Below are positions 49,282-57,927 of a DNA stretch of 64,000 bases, in pieces (position 1 is the first letter of the stretch; every line of letters begins with the position of its first letter). Below the pieces are notes generated by a model, which saw only the letters and a list, made by a program, of their open reading frames with translations, was not told the DNA's origin and did no database searches. The stretch lies in contig NZ_PTQY01000002.1 of assembly GCF_002943465.1 (NCBI RefSeq), positions 496,001 to 560,000 on the forward strand, read 5' to 3'. The translations under genes and the position numbers were made by a program. This stretch comes from Rhodoferax sp. TS-BS-61-7. GTDB lineage: Bacteria > Pseudomonadota > Gammaproteobacteria > Burkholderiales > Burkholderiaceae_C.

Positions 49282-50775
49282 ATGGCCAAGAAAATAGCGT
49301 GGGCTGTGCTGGCTTTGTTGCTGGGTGTGGTGGCCGTCCTGGCCATCAACACCCTGCGCAAGGGCTCGCGCCAGCTCGACGTGCCGCCTGTGCCTGTGCT
49401 GGCCGTGGACGAAGCCAGCGCCGCCCAGCGCCTGGGTGAGGCCGTGCGCCTGCGCACCATCTCTTCGCGCAGCGATGCCAACCTGAGCGCGGACCAGTTC
49501 AAGCAACTGCATGCGCTGCTGCAGGCCAAGTTTCCCAAAACCCACGCCGCTCTCAAGCGCGAGGTGGTGGGCGGGCTGAGCCTGCTCTACACCTGGCCTG
49601 GCAGCAAACCAGAGCTGCAACCCATTCTGCTGATGGCGCACCAAGACGTGGTGCCGATTGCCACCGGAACCGAAAAAGCCTGGAGCACCGAGCCCTTCAG
49701 CGGCGAGGTGAAAGACGGCTTTGTCTGGGGCCGCGGCGCCTGGGACGACAAGGGCAACCTCATGGCCCAACTGGAAGCCATCGAGATGCTGGTGGCCAGT
49801 GGCTACCAGCCCGAGCGCACGGTGTACCTGGCCTTTGGCGCCGACGAAGAGGTGGGAGGCCACCGCGGTGCCGAGCAGATTGCTGCGCTGCTCAAGGAGC
49901 GCAAGGTGCGGCTGGACTTTGTCATTGACGAAGGCCTGCTGATTACCGAAGGCATCATGCCCGGCCTCAAGGCCCCGGCCGCGCTGATTGGCGTGGCCGA
50001 GAAAGGCTACCTCTCGGTCGTGCTCAAGATGTCGGCCACGCCCGGCCACTCGTCCATGCCGCCGCCCAAGGGCACCAGCGCCATTGCCATGATGAGTGCG
50101 GCCCTCAAGCGCATTGACGACGAGCAGTTGCCCGGGGGCATTCGCGGTGTGGCTGACGAAATGTTTGCCACCGTGGCACCCGAGATGAGCGGTTTTTCGC
50201 GCGTGGCGTTGTCCAATCTGTGGCTGTTTGGCCCGATTGTGCAAAAGCAGCTGGAAAGCGGCGCCGGCACCAATGCGGTCATGCGTACCACCACCGCGCT
50301 GACCATTGTGAACGCGGGCAACAAGGACAACGTATTGCCCGGCCAGGCCGAGGCTACCGTCAACTTTCGCCTGTTGCCTGGCGACACCAAAGACATGGTG
50401 GTGGAACGCACCCGCGCGCTGGTGGCAGACGCCACCAAGACGGACAAGTTCGAACTGTTTGCCCTGCCCGGTGGCGCCGAAGCCTCCAAGGTCACGCCCA
50501 CCGATTCTGCCCAGTACGCGCTGATCAACCGCACTATCCGTGAGGTGTTTCCTGGCACCCTGGTGGCGCCCGGCCTGATGATTGGGGGCTCTGATTCGAT
50601 CCATTTCGGTGAGATCAGCGATCACATCTTCAAGTTCTCGCCCGTGCGCGCCGGCCCGCAAGATCTGCCACGTTTCCACGGCACTAACGAACGCATCGCC
50701 ATCAGCAACTATGTGGAGCTGATCCGCTTTTACCACCGCCTTTTGACGCAAGGTGCCAAGGCACCCCAACCCTGA
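49282..50775 (+). CDS. M20 family metallopeptidase, membrane-anchored (carboxypeptidase S / PM20D1-like)
   Basis: 497-aa zinc hydrolase with an N-terminal transmembrane anchor (about 5-24, AWAVLALLLGVVAVLAINTL), so its catalytic domain is probably periplasmic. Metal-site motifs: LLMAHQDVVP (about 115), WGRGAWDDKGN (about 150), FGADEEVGG (about 190), DEGLLI and a C-terminal His in FGEISDHIF. The dimerisation insert starts at KGYLSVVLKMSATPGHSSMPP. The closest type is Gly-X carboxypeptidase/PM20D1, some of which handle N-acyl amino acids. It lies 14 bp after the fadB-like gene and 22 bp before thiolase, so co-expression is likely. Confidence 0.9.
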   Translation: MAKKIAWAVLALLLGVVAVLAINTLRKGSRQLDVPPVPVLAVDEASAAQRLGEAVRLRTISSRSDANLSADQFKQLHALLQAKFPKTHAALKREVVGGLSLLYTWPGSKPELQPILLMAHQDVVPIATGTEKAWSTEPFSGEVKDGFVWGRGAWDDKGNLMAQLEAIEMLVASGYQPERTVYLAFGADEEVGGHRGAEQIAALLKERKVRLDFVIDEGLLITEGIMPGLKAPAALIGVAEKGYLSVVLKMSATPGHSSMPPPKGTSAIAMMSAALKRIDDEQLPGGIRGVADEMFATVAPEMSGFSRVALSNLWLFGPIVQKQLESGAGTNAVMRTTTALTIVNAGNKDNVLPGQAEATVNFRLLPGDTKDMVVERTRALVADATKTDKFELFALPGGAEASKVTPTDSAQYALINRTIREVFPGTLVAPGLMIGGSDSIHFGEISDHIFKFSPVRAGPQDLPRFHGTNERIAISNYVELIRFYHRLLTQGAKAPQP

Positions 50776-50797
50776 CCCTATTTAGGAGAGCTTCACC

Positions 50798-51973
50798 ATG
50801 ACATCAGCAGTAATCGTTTCCACCGCACGCACCCCCCTCACCAAGGCCTGGAAGGGTGCTTTCAATATGACCCACGGCGCCACCATGGGCGGCCACGTGG
50901 TCGAACACGCCATCCAGCGCGCCGGCATCGAAGCCGGTGAGGTGGACGACGTCATCATGGGCTGCGGCACGCCCGAAGGCGCCACCGGTGCCAACATCGC
51001 CCGCCAGATTGCGCTGCGCGCTGGTTGCCCCGTCACCGTATCGGGCATGACCATCAACCGTTTTTGCTCCTCCGGCCTGCAAACCATTGCCACCGCCGCC
51101 CAGCGCATCATGGCCAACGAAGGCGACATTTACGTGGCCGGCGGCGTGGAAGCCATTTCTTGCACCGCGCAAGAAATGAATATGCACATGCTGCAAGACC
51201 CCTGGCTCATGAAGAACAAGCCCGAGGTCTACTGGGCCATGCTGCAAACCGCCGAACAAGTGGCCAAGCGCTACAACATCAGCCGCGAGGCCATGGACGA
51301 ATACGGCGCCAGCAGCCAGCAAAAGGCTTCGGCCGCGTTGGAAAAAGGACTGTTCAAGGACGAGATCGCCCCCATCACCGTGACCATGGGCGTGGCCGAC
51401 AAGGTTATGGGCCTGATGACCAAGCAGGTCACTGTCAGCGATGACGAAGGCATTCGCGCTGGCACCACCTATGACGGCATCAAGGACCTGCGCTCTGCCG
51501 TGCCCGGTGGCTTGGTGTCCGCCGGCAACGCCAGCCAACTGTCCGATGGCGCCGGCGCCACAGTGGTGATGCACGAGAAGCTGGCCGAGCAAAAAGGCCT
51601 CAAGCCCCTGGGCCGCTTCCTCGGTTTTGCCGTGGCCGGTTGCGAGCCTGACGAAATGGGCATCGGCCCTGTGTTCGCTATCCCCAAGGTGCTCAAGCGC
51701 TTGGGCCTGACCATCAACGACATCGACCTGTGGGAGCTGAACGAAGCCTTCGCCGTGCAGGTGATCTACTGCCGCGACAAGCTGGGCATCCCCGCTGACA
51801 AGCTCAACGTCAACGGCGGTGCCATCGCCGTGGGCCACCCCTTCGGCATGAGCGGCCAGCGCCTCACCGGCCACGCCCTCATCGAAGGCAAGCGCCGTGG
51901 CGCCAAGAAAGTCATGGTGACCATGTGTATTGGTGGCGGCATGGGTGCTGCGGGCGTGTTTGAAGTGCTGTAA
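50798..51973 (+). CDS. Acetyl-CoA acyltransferase (thiolase)
   Basis: 391-aa thiolase, last step of beta-oxidation. Nucleophile Cys in [15 protein letters not shown] (about 83-97), [19 protein letters not shown] with the catalytic His (about 342-360) and C-terminal Cys in [35 protein letters not shown] lies upstream of the ATG. Co-linear with the fused hydratase/dehydrogenase, with which it would form the degradation complex. Its 3' end is partly duplicated beyond creD at 53430. Confidence 0.96.
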   Translation: MTSAVIVSTARTPLTKAWKGAFNMTHGATMGGHVVEHAIQRAGIEAGEVDDVIMGCGTPEGATGANIARQIALRAGCPVTVSGMTINRFCSSGLQTIATAAQRIMANEGDIYVAGGVEAISCTAQEMNMHMLQDPWLMKNKPEVYWAMLQTAEQVAKRYNISREAMDEYGASSQQKASAALEKGLFKDEIAPITVTMGVADKVMGLMTKQVTVSDDEGIRAGTTYDGIKDLRSAVPGGLVSAGNASQLSDGAGATVVMHEKLAEQKGLKPLGRFLGFAVAGCEPDEMGIGPVFAIPKVLKRLGLTINDIDLWELNEAFAVQVIYCRDKLGIPADKLNVNGGAIAVGHPFGMSGQRLTGHALIEGKRRGAKKVMVTMCIGGGMGAAGVFEVL

Positions 51974-51997
51974 CGCCGCATCGGCATCTGCCAAGAC

Positions 51998-52026
51998 AAA
52001 GGCCACCGGAGACGGTGGCCTTTTTC
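51998..52026 (+). terminator. Rho-independent terminator of the thiolase transcript
   Basis: Perfect 11-bp stem AAAGGCCACCG/CGGTGGCCTTT with GAGA loop and T-rich tail, 25 bp after the thiolase stop. Confidence 0.92.
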
Positions 52027-52123
52027 GTTTTCACACAGACTTCACTTTGCCCGCACCGTGCCATCACATCGGCATCGCACACGCTGCCGACACTGCCAGC
52101 ACATGCAACAACAAGGGTCTGAG

Positions 52124-53428
52124 ATGATGAAAAACGCACTGTTTTTGAAATGTGCACTGGTGTTTCTATTGGGCGTATTGCTGTGGGTGCCGCTGTTGAT
52201 GATTGAAAACACCATCCACGAGCGCACCAGCTACCGCGAGGAGGCGGTGCAGGCCATTGCCGCCAGCTCTGCCGGCGAACAAACGCTGTGGGGCCCGGTG
52301 CTCACTATCACCGTTGACGAGGAATTTGACGAACCCGTCACAGGCTGGTCCAAGGCTGGCGCGATGACAGGCACCACCCGCGCCACGCGCAAACACACTC
52401 TGCAGGTAACCCCATCTGCAGTCGATTTGAAGGGCCAGATGGACGTAGAGCGCCGCAAGCTGGGCCTGTTCAGCACCCCTGTGTTTGAGCTCAACGCCAC
52501 GCTCAGCGGTCACTATGTGGCGCCCACGGCCAAAGACTTGCCAAGGCTGGGGCCCAACGCCCGACTCAAGTGGGGCACCCCGGTGTTGACCGTGGGTGTG
52601 GGCGACACGCGCGGCATCGCCGGTGCGCCTGTGGTTACCCTGGCAGGGGCTACGCTGGCCATAGAAAGCGGCAGTGATGTCAAAGACTTTACAAGTGGCT
52701 TTCATAGCGTCGCCAGTGAGGTGAACCTGGACGGCAGCGCCAAGACCTTGCCATTTACCGTGACGGTGCGCCTGGTGGGCACCAGCGGTTTCGGTTTTGT
52801 GCCCGTGGGTGATGTTGTCACTGCCAACCTGAGCAGCAACTGGCCACATCCCAGCTTTGGCGGCGACTTTTTGCCCCGCACACGAACCGTGCAAGACACA
52901 GGTTTTACAGCCCAGTGGGGTACAACCGCGCTCGCATCCAATGGTGGTGCGACCGCACAAGGGTTTCAAGTGCGCCTGATTGAACCGGTGGACGTGTACC
53001 AGCAAGCCACACGCTCGGTGAAATATGGCTTCCTATTCATCGCACTGAGTTTTGCCGCCTTCTTTGTGTTCGAGCAACTCAAAAACCTGCGCATCCACCC
53101 CATCCAGTACCTGCTGGTCGGCTTGGCCCAGGCCGTGTTCTTTTTGCTGCTCACCAGTTTGTCGGAACACATGGCCTTTGCTGTGGCCTACGGCCTGTCG
53201 GCTACGGCGTCGGTGGTTTTGGTCGGTGTCTACCTGGCCTCGGTGCTGCGTGGTGCCGCACGGGCTGTGGGATTCAGCACCGCCATGGGCACGCTCTATG
53301 CCGCCTTGTTTGGCATCTTGCAGTCGGAGCAGAACGCGCTGCTGCTGGGCTCGGTGCTGATGTTCTTGCTGTTGGCAGCGGTGATGCTGGGGACGCGCAA
53401 GGTGGATTGGTATGGGCAGGCAGCTTAG
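52124..53428 (+). CDS. creD: Inner membrane protein CreD family
   Basis: 434-aa membrane protein. TM1 at about 10-28, a periplasmic domain of about 280 residues with family blocks SSAGEQTLWGPVLTI, VGVGDTRGIAGAP and LSSNWPHPSFGGDFLPRTRTVQDTGFTAQW, then five or six transmembrane helices starting at SVKYGFLFIALSFAAFFVFEQLKNLRIHPIQYLLVGLAQAVFFLLL. In E. coli, CreD is the target of the CreBC system and affects envelope and beta-lactam phenotypes. No creB/creC here. The ATG at 52124 (an adjacent ATG at 52127 is equivalent) is chosen. It lies between thiolase and a thiolase remnant. Confidence 0.94.
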   Translation: MMKNALFLKCALVFLLGVLLWVPLLMIENTIHERTSYREEAVQAIAASSAGEQTLWGPVLTITVDEEFDEPVTGWSKAGAMTGTTRATRKHTLQVTPSAVDLKGQMDVERRKLGLFSTPVFELNATLSGHYVAPTAKDLPRLGPNARLKWGTPVLTVGVGDTRGIAGAPVVTLAGATLAIESGSDVKDFTSGFHSVASEVNLDGSAKTLPFTVTVRLVGTSGFGFVPVGDVVTANLSSNWPHPSFGGDFLPRTRTVQDTGFTAQWGTTALASNGGATAQGFQVRLIEPVDVYQQATRSVKYGFLFIALSFAAFFVFEQLKNLRIHPIQYLLVGLAQAVFFLLLTSLSEHMAFAVAYGLSATASVVLVGVYLASVLRGAARAVGFSTAMGTLYAALFGILQSEQNALLLGSVLMFLLLAAVMLGTRKVDWYGQAA

Positions 53429-53429
53429 T

Positions 53430-53553
53430 GGGGCGGCGCCTAACTGGCTACGCTCACATCGCAGGCAAAGGCTGTGGCACCAAGAAGGTCATGGCAACGA
53501 TGTGTATCGGTGGCGTTATGGGTGCTGCTGGGGTGTTTGAGGTGCTGAGATTT
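53430..53553 (+). pseudogene. Thiolase 3'-end remnant
   Basis: Translates as [39 protein letters not shown], split here as GRRLTGYAHIAGKGCGTKK and [20 protein letters not shown]. It matches the end of the thiolase at 51850-51973 ([39 protein letters not shown]) and lacks all upstream domains and the stop codon (AGA in its place). At DNA level the two are clearly homologous but well diverged. The downstream terminator is homologous as well. Remnant of a duplicated or replaced thiolase gene. Confidence 0.88.
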
Positions 53554-53570
53554 CAAGCGTTTACTCAAAA

Positions 53571-53600
53571 AAAGGCCACCGTACACGGCGGCCTTTTTTT
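53571..53600 (+). terminator. Terminator after creD and the thiolase remnant
   Basis: Stem GGCCACCGT/ACGGCGGCC with one mismatch, then seven T. It is a diverged copy of the thiolase terminator at 51998, now serving creD. Confidence 0.85.
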
Positions 53601-53650
53601 CTCTCATCGAAGACAGCACTCAGCCAATGCAAGTTGGTTTGAGCGATGGG

Positions 53651-54283
53651 CTAGCCACCACTGAACTTGGAAAGCAACAGTTGCTCCACATAACCCAGCA
53701 CGCTACTCACATCTGGTTCGGTAATTTTGGACCACTCTGCGTGCATTGCCATATTTCGAATGCGTGGCATTGCCTCAAGCAGAGATTTCTGCGCCCCCGA
53801 AACTAAACCTGCTGACTTGAGCGAGTTCACGATCTCAGTCATGGTTTTACCGTCGGCGGTAATGCTGTTGGCGCTGGCAAGCCGCTTGATCGCATCTTCG
53901 AGCGCGGCGCATGCCAAAACTGCGGCAACGTCTTTTTGCCCTTCAACCAGAGATTGTCGAGCTAAGGCAACGAAATCACCGAATACTTCTCCGGAAATCC
54001 GCAGCTCTACATTGAATACGTAGCCGCCCTCGAAGTCATCCTTCGCGCTACGAAATAGAGCAATTAGTTTGTGCACTTCATCGTCATATCCTCGACAATT
54101 TTCGTAGGCTACACGGAAGTTTTTGTAGTGAGGCGTCTCTTCTCCAAATGATGCGCGGATAAGACTCTCCGCACTTGTTGCCCAGCCTTCCCACTGCCCC
54201 GATTCAGCATACCCACTACCCGTACCGTGAGCCTTGAACACAATTTTTGTGTGTGCTGTATCAAGCTCTCCAAAGCGTTTCAT
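53651..54283 (-). CDS. DUF4145-like protein, probably acquired
   Basis: 210-aa soluble protein of unknown function. The C-terminal half (about 115-210) has the helical DUF4145-like pattern: AVLACAALEDAIKRLA, LKSAGLVSGAQKSLLEAMPRIRNMAMHAEWSKITEPDVSSVLGYVEQLLLSKF, where R-N-x-x-x-H-x-x-W resembles the HEPN-like R-N/H motif of this group. The region is visibly more AT-rich than its neighbours and is oriented against them. ATG 54283 chosen, with GGAGGA about 18 nt upstream; a longer frame back to 54385 is possible. DUF4145 proteins often occur in defence contexts, but no partner is seen here. Confidence 0.65.
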   Translation of the reverse strand: MKRFGELDTAHTKIVFKAHGTGSGYAESGQWEGWATSAESLIRASFGEETPHYKNFRVAYENCRGYDDEVHKLIALFRSAKDDFEGGYVFNVELRISGEVFGDFVALARQSLVEGQKDVAAVLACAALEDAIKRLASANSITADGKTMTEIVNSLKSAGLVSGAQKSLLEAMPRIRNMAMHAEWSKITEPDVSSVLGYVEQLLLSKFSGG

Positions 54284-54409
54284 GAAGATTTCGTTCAAAG
54301 TTCCTCCCGTGCTTGTTGTTTGTACTAATTTATAACTGAACTCCTGCACCCCGTCACCAAGCGGACACCCACAGCTAGGCAGCATGCAGCATTGCAGGAA
54401 AATAGCTTT

Positions 54410-56257
54410 ATGACCCTACGCACCACCCTCGACTTCCTGCTCAACGACTGGTTGGACACCACAGCGCTCACCGCACGCGAACGTTTTGCGGACCACAACC
54501 GCGAGACTTTTGACGCGGTGCTGGACACCTGCGAACGTATTGCGCGCGAGAAGTACGCGCCGTTCAACCGTTTGGCCGATGTGGAAGAGCCGCGCACGGT
54601 GACCGAACCCGATGGCAGCCTGCGGGTGGTGTTGCCACAGGCCACGCACGATGCGCAGAAGGCCTATGCCGAATCCGGCATGTTGTCGGCCGCGCAAGAC
54701 TACGAGATGGGCGGCATGCAGTTGCCCTATAGCGTGGAGGCGGCGGCCAACGCCTTTTTTGCCTGCGCGTCCGTCAGTATTGGCACCGGCATGCTGACCA
54801 CGGGCAATGCCAACTTGTTGATGACACACGGCACGGCGCTGCAAAAAGAGGTGTTTGCGAAGAACGAGTTTTCCGGTCGTTGGTCGGGCACCATGTGCCT
54901 GTCGGAGCCGCAAGCGGGGTCCAGCCTGTCGGACGTGGCGACCAAGGCCGTGCCCGACGGTGTGGACTTTGCCAACGACCCGCTGGGCCCACGCTACCGC
55001 CTCAAGGGCAACAAGATGTGGATTTCGTCGGGCGAACACGAGATCAACGAGAACATCATCCACTTGGTGTTGGCCAAGATTCCCGATGAAAACGGCAAGC
55101 TGGTGCCCGGCACGCGCGGCATTTCGCTGTTCATCGTGCCCAAAAAGATGGTGAACACGCAGGGCGAACTGACCGGTGTGCGCAACGATGTGGCGCTGGC
55201 CGGCCTGAACCACAAGCTGGGCTGGCGTGGCACCACCAACACGCTGCTGAACTTTGGCGAAGGCAAGTTCCCCGTGGATGGACAGGCGGGGGCCGTGGGT
55301 TACCTGGTAGGGCAGCCCGGCAAGGGCCTGGCCTGCATGTTCCACATGATGAACGAGGCCCGCATTGGCGTGGGTATTGCGGCCACCATGCTGGGCATGG
55401 CGGGTTACTACGCTGCGCTGGACTACGCCAAGAACCGCCCCCAGGGCCGGCCCATCACCGGCGCGGGCAAAGACGCTGCCGCGCCGCAGACCCGCATCAT
55501 TGAACACGCCGATGTGAAGCGCATGTTGCTGGCGCAAAAGTCGTACTGCGAAGGCGCGCTTGCGCTGGAGCTGTACTGCGCGCGCCTAGTGGACGAGCAC
55601 CACACCGCGGGTGGCGCCCAGGCCGAAGAGGCGCGCCTGCTGCTGGAAGTGCTGACCCCGATTGCGAAGAGCTGGCCCAGCGAATGGTGTCTGGAGGCCA
55701 ACAGCCTGGCCATCCAGGTGCACGGCGGCTACGGCTACACGCGCGACTTTCCGGTGGAGCAGTACTGGCGCGACAACCGCCTGAACATGATCCACGAAGG
55801 CACGCACGGCATCCAGGGCATGGACCTGCTGGGTCGCAAGGTGCTGATGGAGGAGGGCAAGGGCCTGACGCTGCTGAGCAACCGCGTGATGGCTACGGTG
55901 CACCGCTGCAGTGGAATACCCGCGCTGGCAGCACATGCCAGGGCGCTGGGCAAGGCGCTGCAAGACGTGGGCACCGCCACGCAGCAGGCCTGGGCCACCG
56001 GCGTGCCCGGCGAGGCACTGGCCAATGCCGTGCCCTACCTGCAGGCGTTTGGCCACACGGTGCTGGCCTGGATCTGGCTGGATGTGGCGGCCTGCGCGCT
56101 GGACAACGACCCCAAACAAGAGCAACTGGCGACCCAGGGCCATGTGGGTGCGGCGCAATTTTTCTTCCATTACGAGCTGCCAAAAATCGGGGCCTGGCTG
56201 GGTGTGGTGCAATCGCGGGATCTGACCTGCGCATCATTTCCCGAAGGAGCTTTCTGA
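54410..56257 (+). CDS. Acyl-CoA dehydrogenase (FadE/DmdC-like long form)
   Basis: 615-aa FAD enzyme of beta-oxidation. Middle domain TMCLSEPQAGSSLSDVATKAVPDG and KMWISSGEHEI (about 165-215), C-terminal helical domain with EARIGVGIAATMLGMAGYYAALDYAKNRPQGR (about 325) and the substrate/FAD region VHGGYGYTRDFPVEQYWRDNRLNMIHEGTHGIQGMDLLGRK (about 440), where Glu is the probable catalytic base. An additional C-terminal domain of about 130 residues is as in long acyl-CoA dehydrogenases such as DmdC. ATG 54410 follows AGGAAAATAGCTTT. Downstream gene overlaps by one base. Confidence 0.95.
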   Translation: MTLRTTLDFLLNDWLDTTALTARERFADHNRETFDAVLDTCERIAREKYAPFNRLADVEEPRTVTEPDGSLRVVLPQATHDAQKAYAESGMLSAAQDYEMGGMQLPYSVEAAANAFFACASVSIGTGMLTTGNANLLMTHGTALQKEVFAKNEFSGRWSGTMCLSEPQAGSSLSDVATKAVPDGVDFANDPLGPRYRLKGNKMWISSGEHEINENIIHLVLAKIPDENGKLVPGTRGISLFIVPKKMVNTQGELTGVRNDVALAGLNHKLGWRGTTNTLLNFGEGKFPVDGQAGAVGYLVGQPGKGLACMFHMMNEARIGVGIAATMLGMAGYYAALDYAKNRPQGRPITGAGKDAAAPQTRIIEHADVKRMLLAQKSYCEGALALELYCARLVDEHHTAGGAQAEEARLLLEVLTPIAKSWPSEWCLEANSLAIQVHGGYGYTRDFPVEQYWRDNRLNMIHEGTHGIQGMDLLGRKVLMEEGKGLTLLSNRVMATVHRCSGIPALAAHARALGKALQDVGTATQQAWATGVPGEALANAVPYLQAFGHTVLAWIWLDVAACALDNDPKQEQLATQGHVGAAQFFFHYELPKIGAWLGVVQSRDLTCASFPEGAF

Positions 56258-56484
56258 TGGCCTTTTTCAAAAAATACAACGGCACCACCAATGCCCGCCT
56301 GCTGCGTGTCGAACGCACGATCTGGGTGCTGATTTACGGTGGGCTGTTGTCCATCGTGCTGGGCCTGTTTATCGACCAGCAGGAAGCACAAGACGCCAGC
56401 CTGTTTTACCAGCTGGGCTGCCTGGCCGTGGTGGTCGGCGTGGTGCTGATTTACGTGCGTTCGCGCCTGCGCGAAGAGGACTGA
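56257..56484 (+). CDS. Small two-helix membrane protein
   Basis: 75-aa protein. A basic N-terminus (MAFFKKYNGTTNARLLRVER) precedes TM helices at about 22-39 (IWVLIYGGLLSIVLGLFI) and 48-67 (SLFYQLGCLAVVVGVVLIYV). GAAGGAGCTTTCTG precedes its ATG, which shares a base with the dehydrogenase stop (TGATG), so it is translated with that gene. No family recognised; a membrane docking role for the dehydrogenase is speculation. Confidence 0.75.
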   Translation: MAFFKKYNGTTNARLLRVERTIWVLIYGGLLSIVLGLFIDQQEAQDASLFYQLGCLAVVVGVVLIYVRSRLREED

Positions 56485-56572
56485 GCGGCGTACATATCGC
56501 GCTGGAGACATGGTTGTGGCGCGGTGAAACGGACAATCGTTTTTTCCCTCCATTCCAACAAGGTAGACACGC

Positions 56573-57364
56573 ATGACACGCACCATCCAGAAACTATTCG
56601 ACCTGACTGGCAAGACCGCCCTGATCACTGGCGGCTCGCGTGGCCTGGGCCTGCAAATGGCCCACGCCCTGGGTGAAGCCGGCGCCAAAATCATGCTCAG
56701 CTCGCGCAAGGCGGCCGATCTGGAAGAGGCCACTGCCGAACTGCAGGCCGCCGGCATTGACGCGCGCTGGATTGCCGCCGACTGCGCCAAAGAAAGCGAA
56801 ATCCACCGCCTGGCCGACGAGACCCTGCAGCGCATGGGTGATGTGGATATTTTGATCAACAACGCCGGTGCCTCCTGGGGTGCGCCGGCCGAAGACCACC
56901 CCGTAGAGGCCTGGGACAAGGTGATGAACCTGAACGTGCGCGGCTACTTTTTGCTGAGCCAGATCATTGCCAAGAAAAGCATGATTCCCCGCAAGAGCGG
57001 TCGCATCATCAACATCGCCTCCATCGCCGGTTTGGGTGGCAACCCCACGGCCATGAAAACCATTGCCTACAACACCTCCAAGGGCGCGGTCATCAACTTC
57101 ACCCGTGCTCTGGCGGCGGAGTGGGGTGTGTACGGCATCAATGTGAATGCTATTTGCCCTGGCTTCTTCAAGACCAAGATGGCTGCCGTGCTGATTGAAA
57201 CCCTGGGTGAAGACAAGATGGCCGCCCACGCGCCGCTCAAGCGCATTGGCGATGATGAAGACCTGAAGGGCCTGGCGCTGCTCTACGCATCGGACGCAGG
57301 CAAACACATCACCGGCCAGTGGCTGGCGGTAGACGGCGGCGTGTCCGTCGTCACAGGTGGCTAG
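56573..57364 (+). CDS. Short-chain dehydrogenase/reductase (FabG-like)
   Basis: 263-aa NAD(P)-dependent oxidoreductase. Cofactor loop ALITGGSRGLGLQMA (about 16-30), NNAGASWG (about 97-104), catalytic Ser in IINIASIAGLGG (about 145) and YNTSKGAVINF (Tyr/Lys, about 165). C-terminal GQWLAVDGGVSVVTGG is typical of SDRs of the gluconate-5-dehydrogenase/FabG kind. AAGGTAG precedes ATG. Leads the PaaI-type gene by 4 bp. An AAACG-N6-CGTTT inverted repeat lies about 30 bp upstream. Confidence 0.93.
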   Translation: MTRTIQKLFDLTGKTALITGGSRGLGLQMAHALGEAGAKIMLSSRKAADLEEATAELQAAGIDARWIAADCAKESEIHRLADETLQRMGDVDILINNAGASWGAPAEDHPVEAWDKVMNLNVRGYFLLSQIIAKKSMIPRKSGRIINIASIAGLGGNPTAMKTIAYNTSKGAVINFTRALAAEWGVYGINVNAICPGFFKTKMAAVLIETLGEDKMAAHAPLKRIGDDEDLKGLALLYASDAGKHITGQWLAVDGGVSVVTGG

Positions 57365-57368
57365 AAAG

Positions 57369-57845
57369 ATGGCCGATTCGTGGGAGCAGGCCGTGGGCTT
57401 TGGTGTCGAGATTCCCTTTGTCACCCACCTGGGGTTTGATCTCACGCTGTTTGCCGACGGGCACTCCGAGATCCGGTACGCGCCCAAGGCCGAGCACCTC
57501 AACTCCTTTAACGTGACCCACGGCGGCGCGCTGATGACGCTGCTGGACGTGACCATGGCCACTGCGGCACGCAGTGTGGCGCCCGAAATGGGCGTGGTCA
57601 CCATCGAGATGAAAACCAGCTTTATGCAGCCCGCCGTGCCCAGTGCCGACGGGCCACTGGTGGCCAAGGGTGAACTGATGCACCGCACCGCCACCATGGC
57701 CTTCACCCAGGCCACCGTGTTGGATGCGGCGGGCAAACCTTGCGCCCATGCCACGGGCACCTTCAAATACGTGAAGCGCCTGGCCACGGGGGGGCGCAGC
57801 GTGAACCCACTGAACCTGCAGCCCGGTGGCCTGTCTACCGACTGA
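57369..57845 (+). CDS. PaaI family hotdog-fold thioesterase
   Basis: 158-aa acyl-CoA thioesterase. The PaaI-type motif is FNVTHGGALMTLLDVTMATAAR (about 50-70, H-G-G with Asp), then VVTIEMKTSFMQPA and ATGTFKYVKR. ATG 57369 chosen with AGGTGG upstream; a GTG at 57357 in the same frame overlaps the SDR end. Likely releases CoA from dead-end or intermediate thioesters. Confidence 0.92.
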   Translation: MADSWEQAVGFGVEIPFVTHLGFDLTLFADGHSEIRYAPKAEHLNSFNVTHGGALMTLLDVTMATAARSVAPEMGVVTIEMKTSFMQPAVPSADGPLVAKGELMHRTATMAFTQATVLDAAGKPCAHATGTFKYVKRLATGGRSVNPLNLQPGGLSTD

Positions 57846-57847
57846 TT

Positions 57848-57910
57848 TTTAGGCAAAACAAGGCGCTAGCCCAGGTGGAATATGCGCAAGCAGCTATCAA
57901 AAGAATAGCG
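57848..57910 (-). repeat. Family-1 dispersed repeat, intergenic copy
   Basis: The reverse complement reads GCTATTCTTTTGATAGCTGC then TTGCGCATATTCCACCTGGG then CTAGCGCCTTGTTTTGCCTA. Fills the 82-bp gap between the thioesterase and aidB-like genes. GCTAT and ATAGC form a small hairpin at one end. Confidence 0.88.
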
Positions 57911-57927
57911 TTTAACAGGAGCATGGC

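Noticed and set aside
52649..52714. Possible further family-1 repeat in creD
   Set aside because: It has GCTACGCTGGCCATAGAAAG and a later CATAGCG but lacks the TTGCGCA core and the right spacing.
56527..56542. AAACG-N6-CGTTT upstream of the SDR gene as a second copy of the fadB-like operator
   Set aside because: Half-sites and spacing differ from AGAACGATCGTTCT; too weak to call the same operator.
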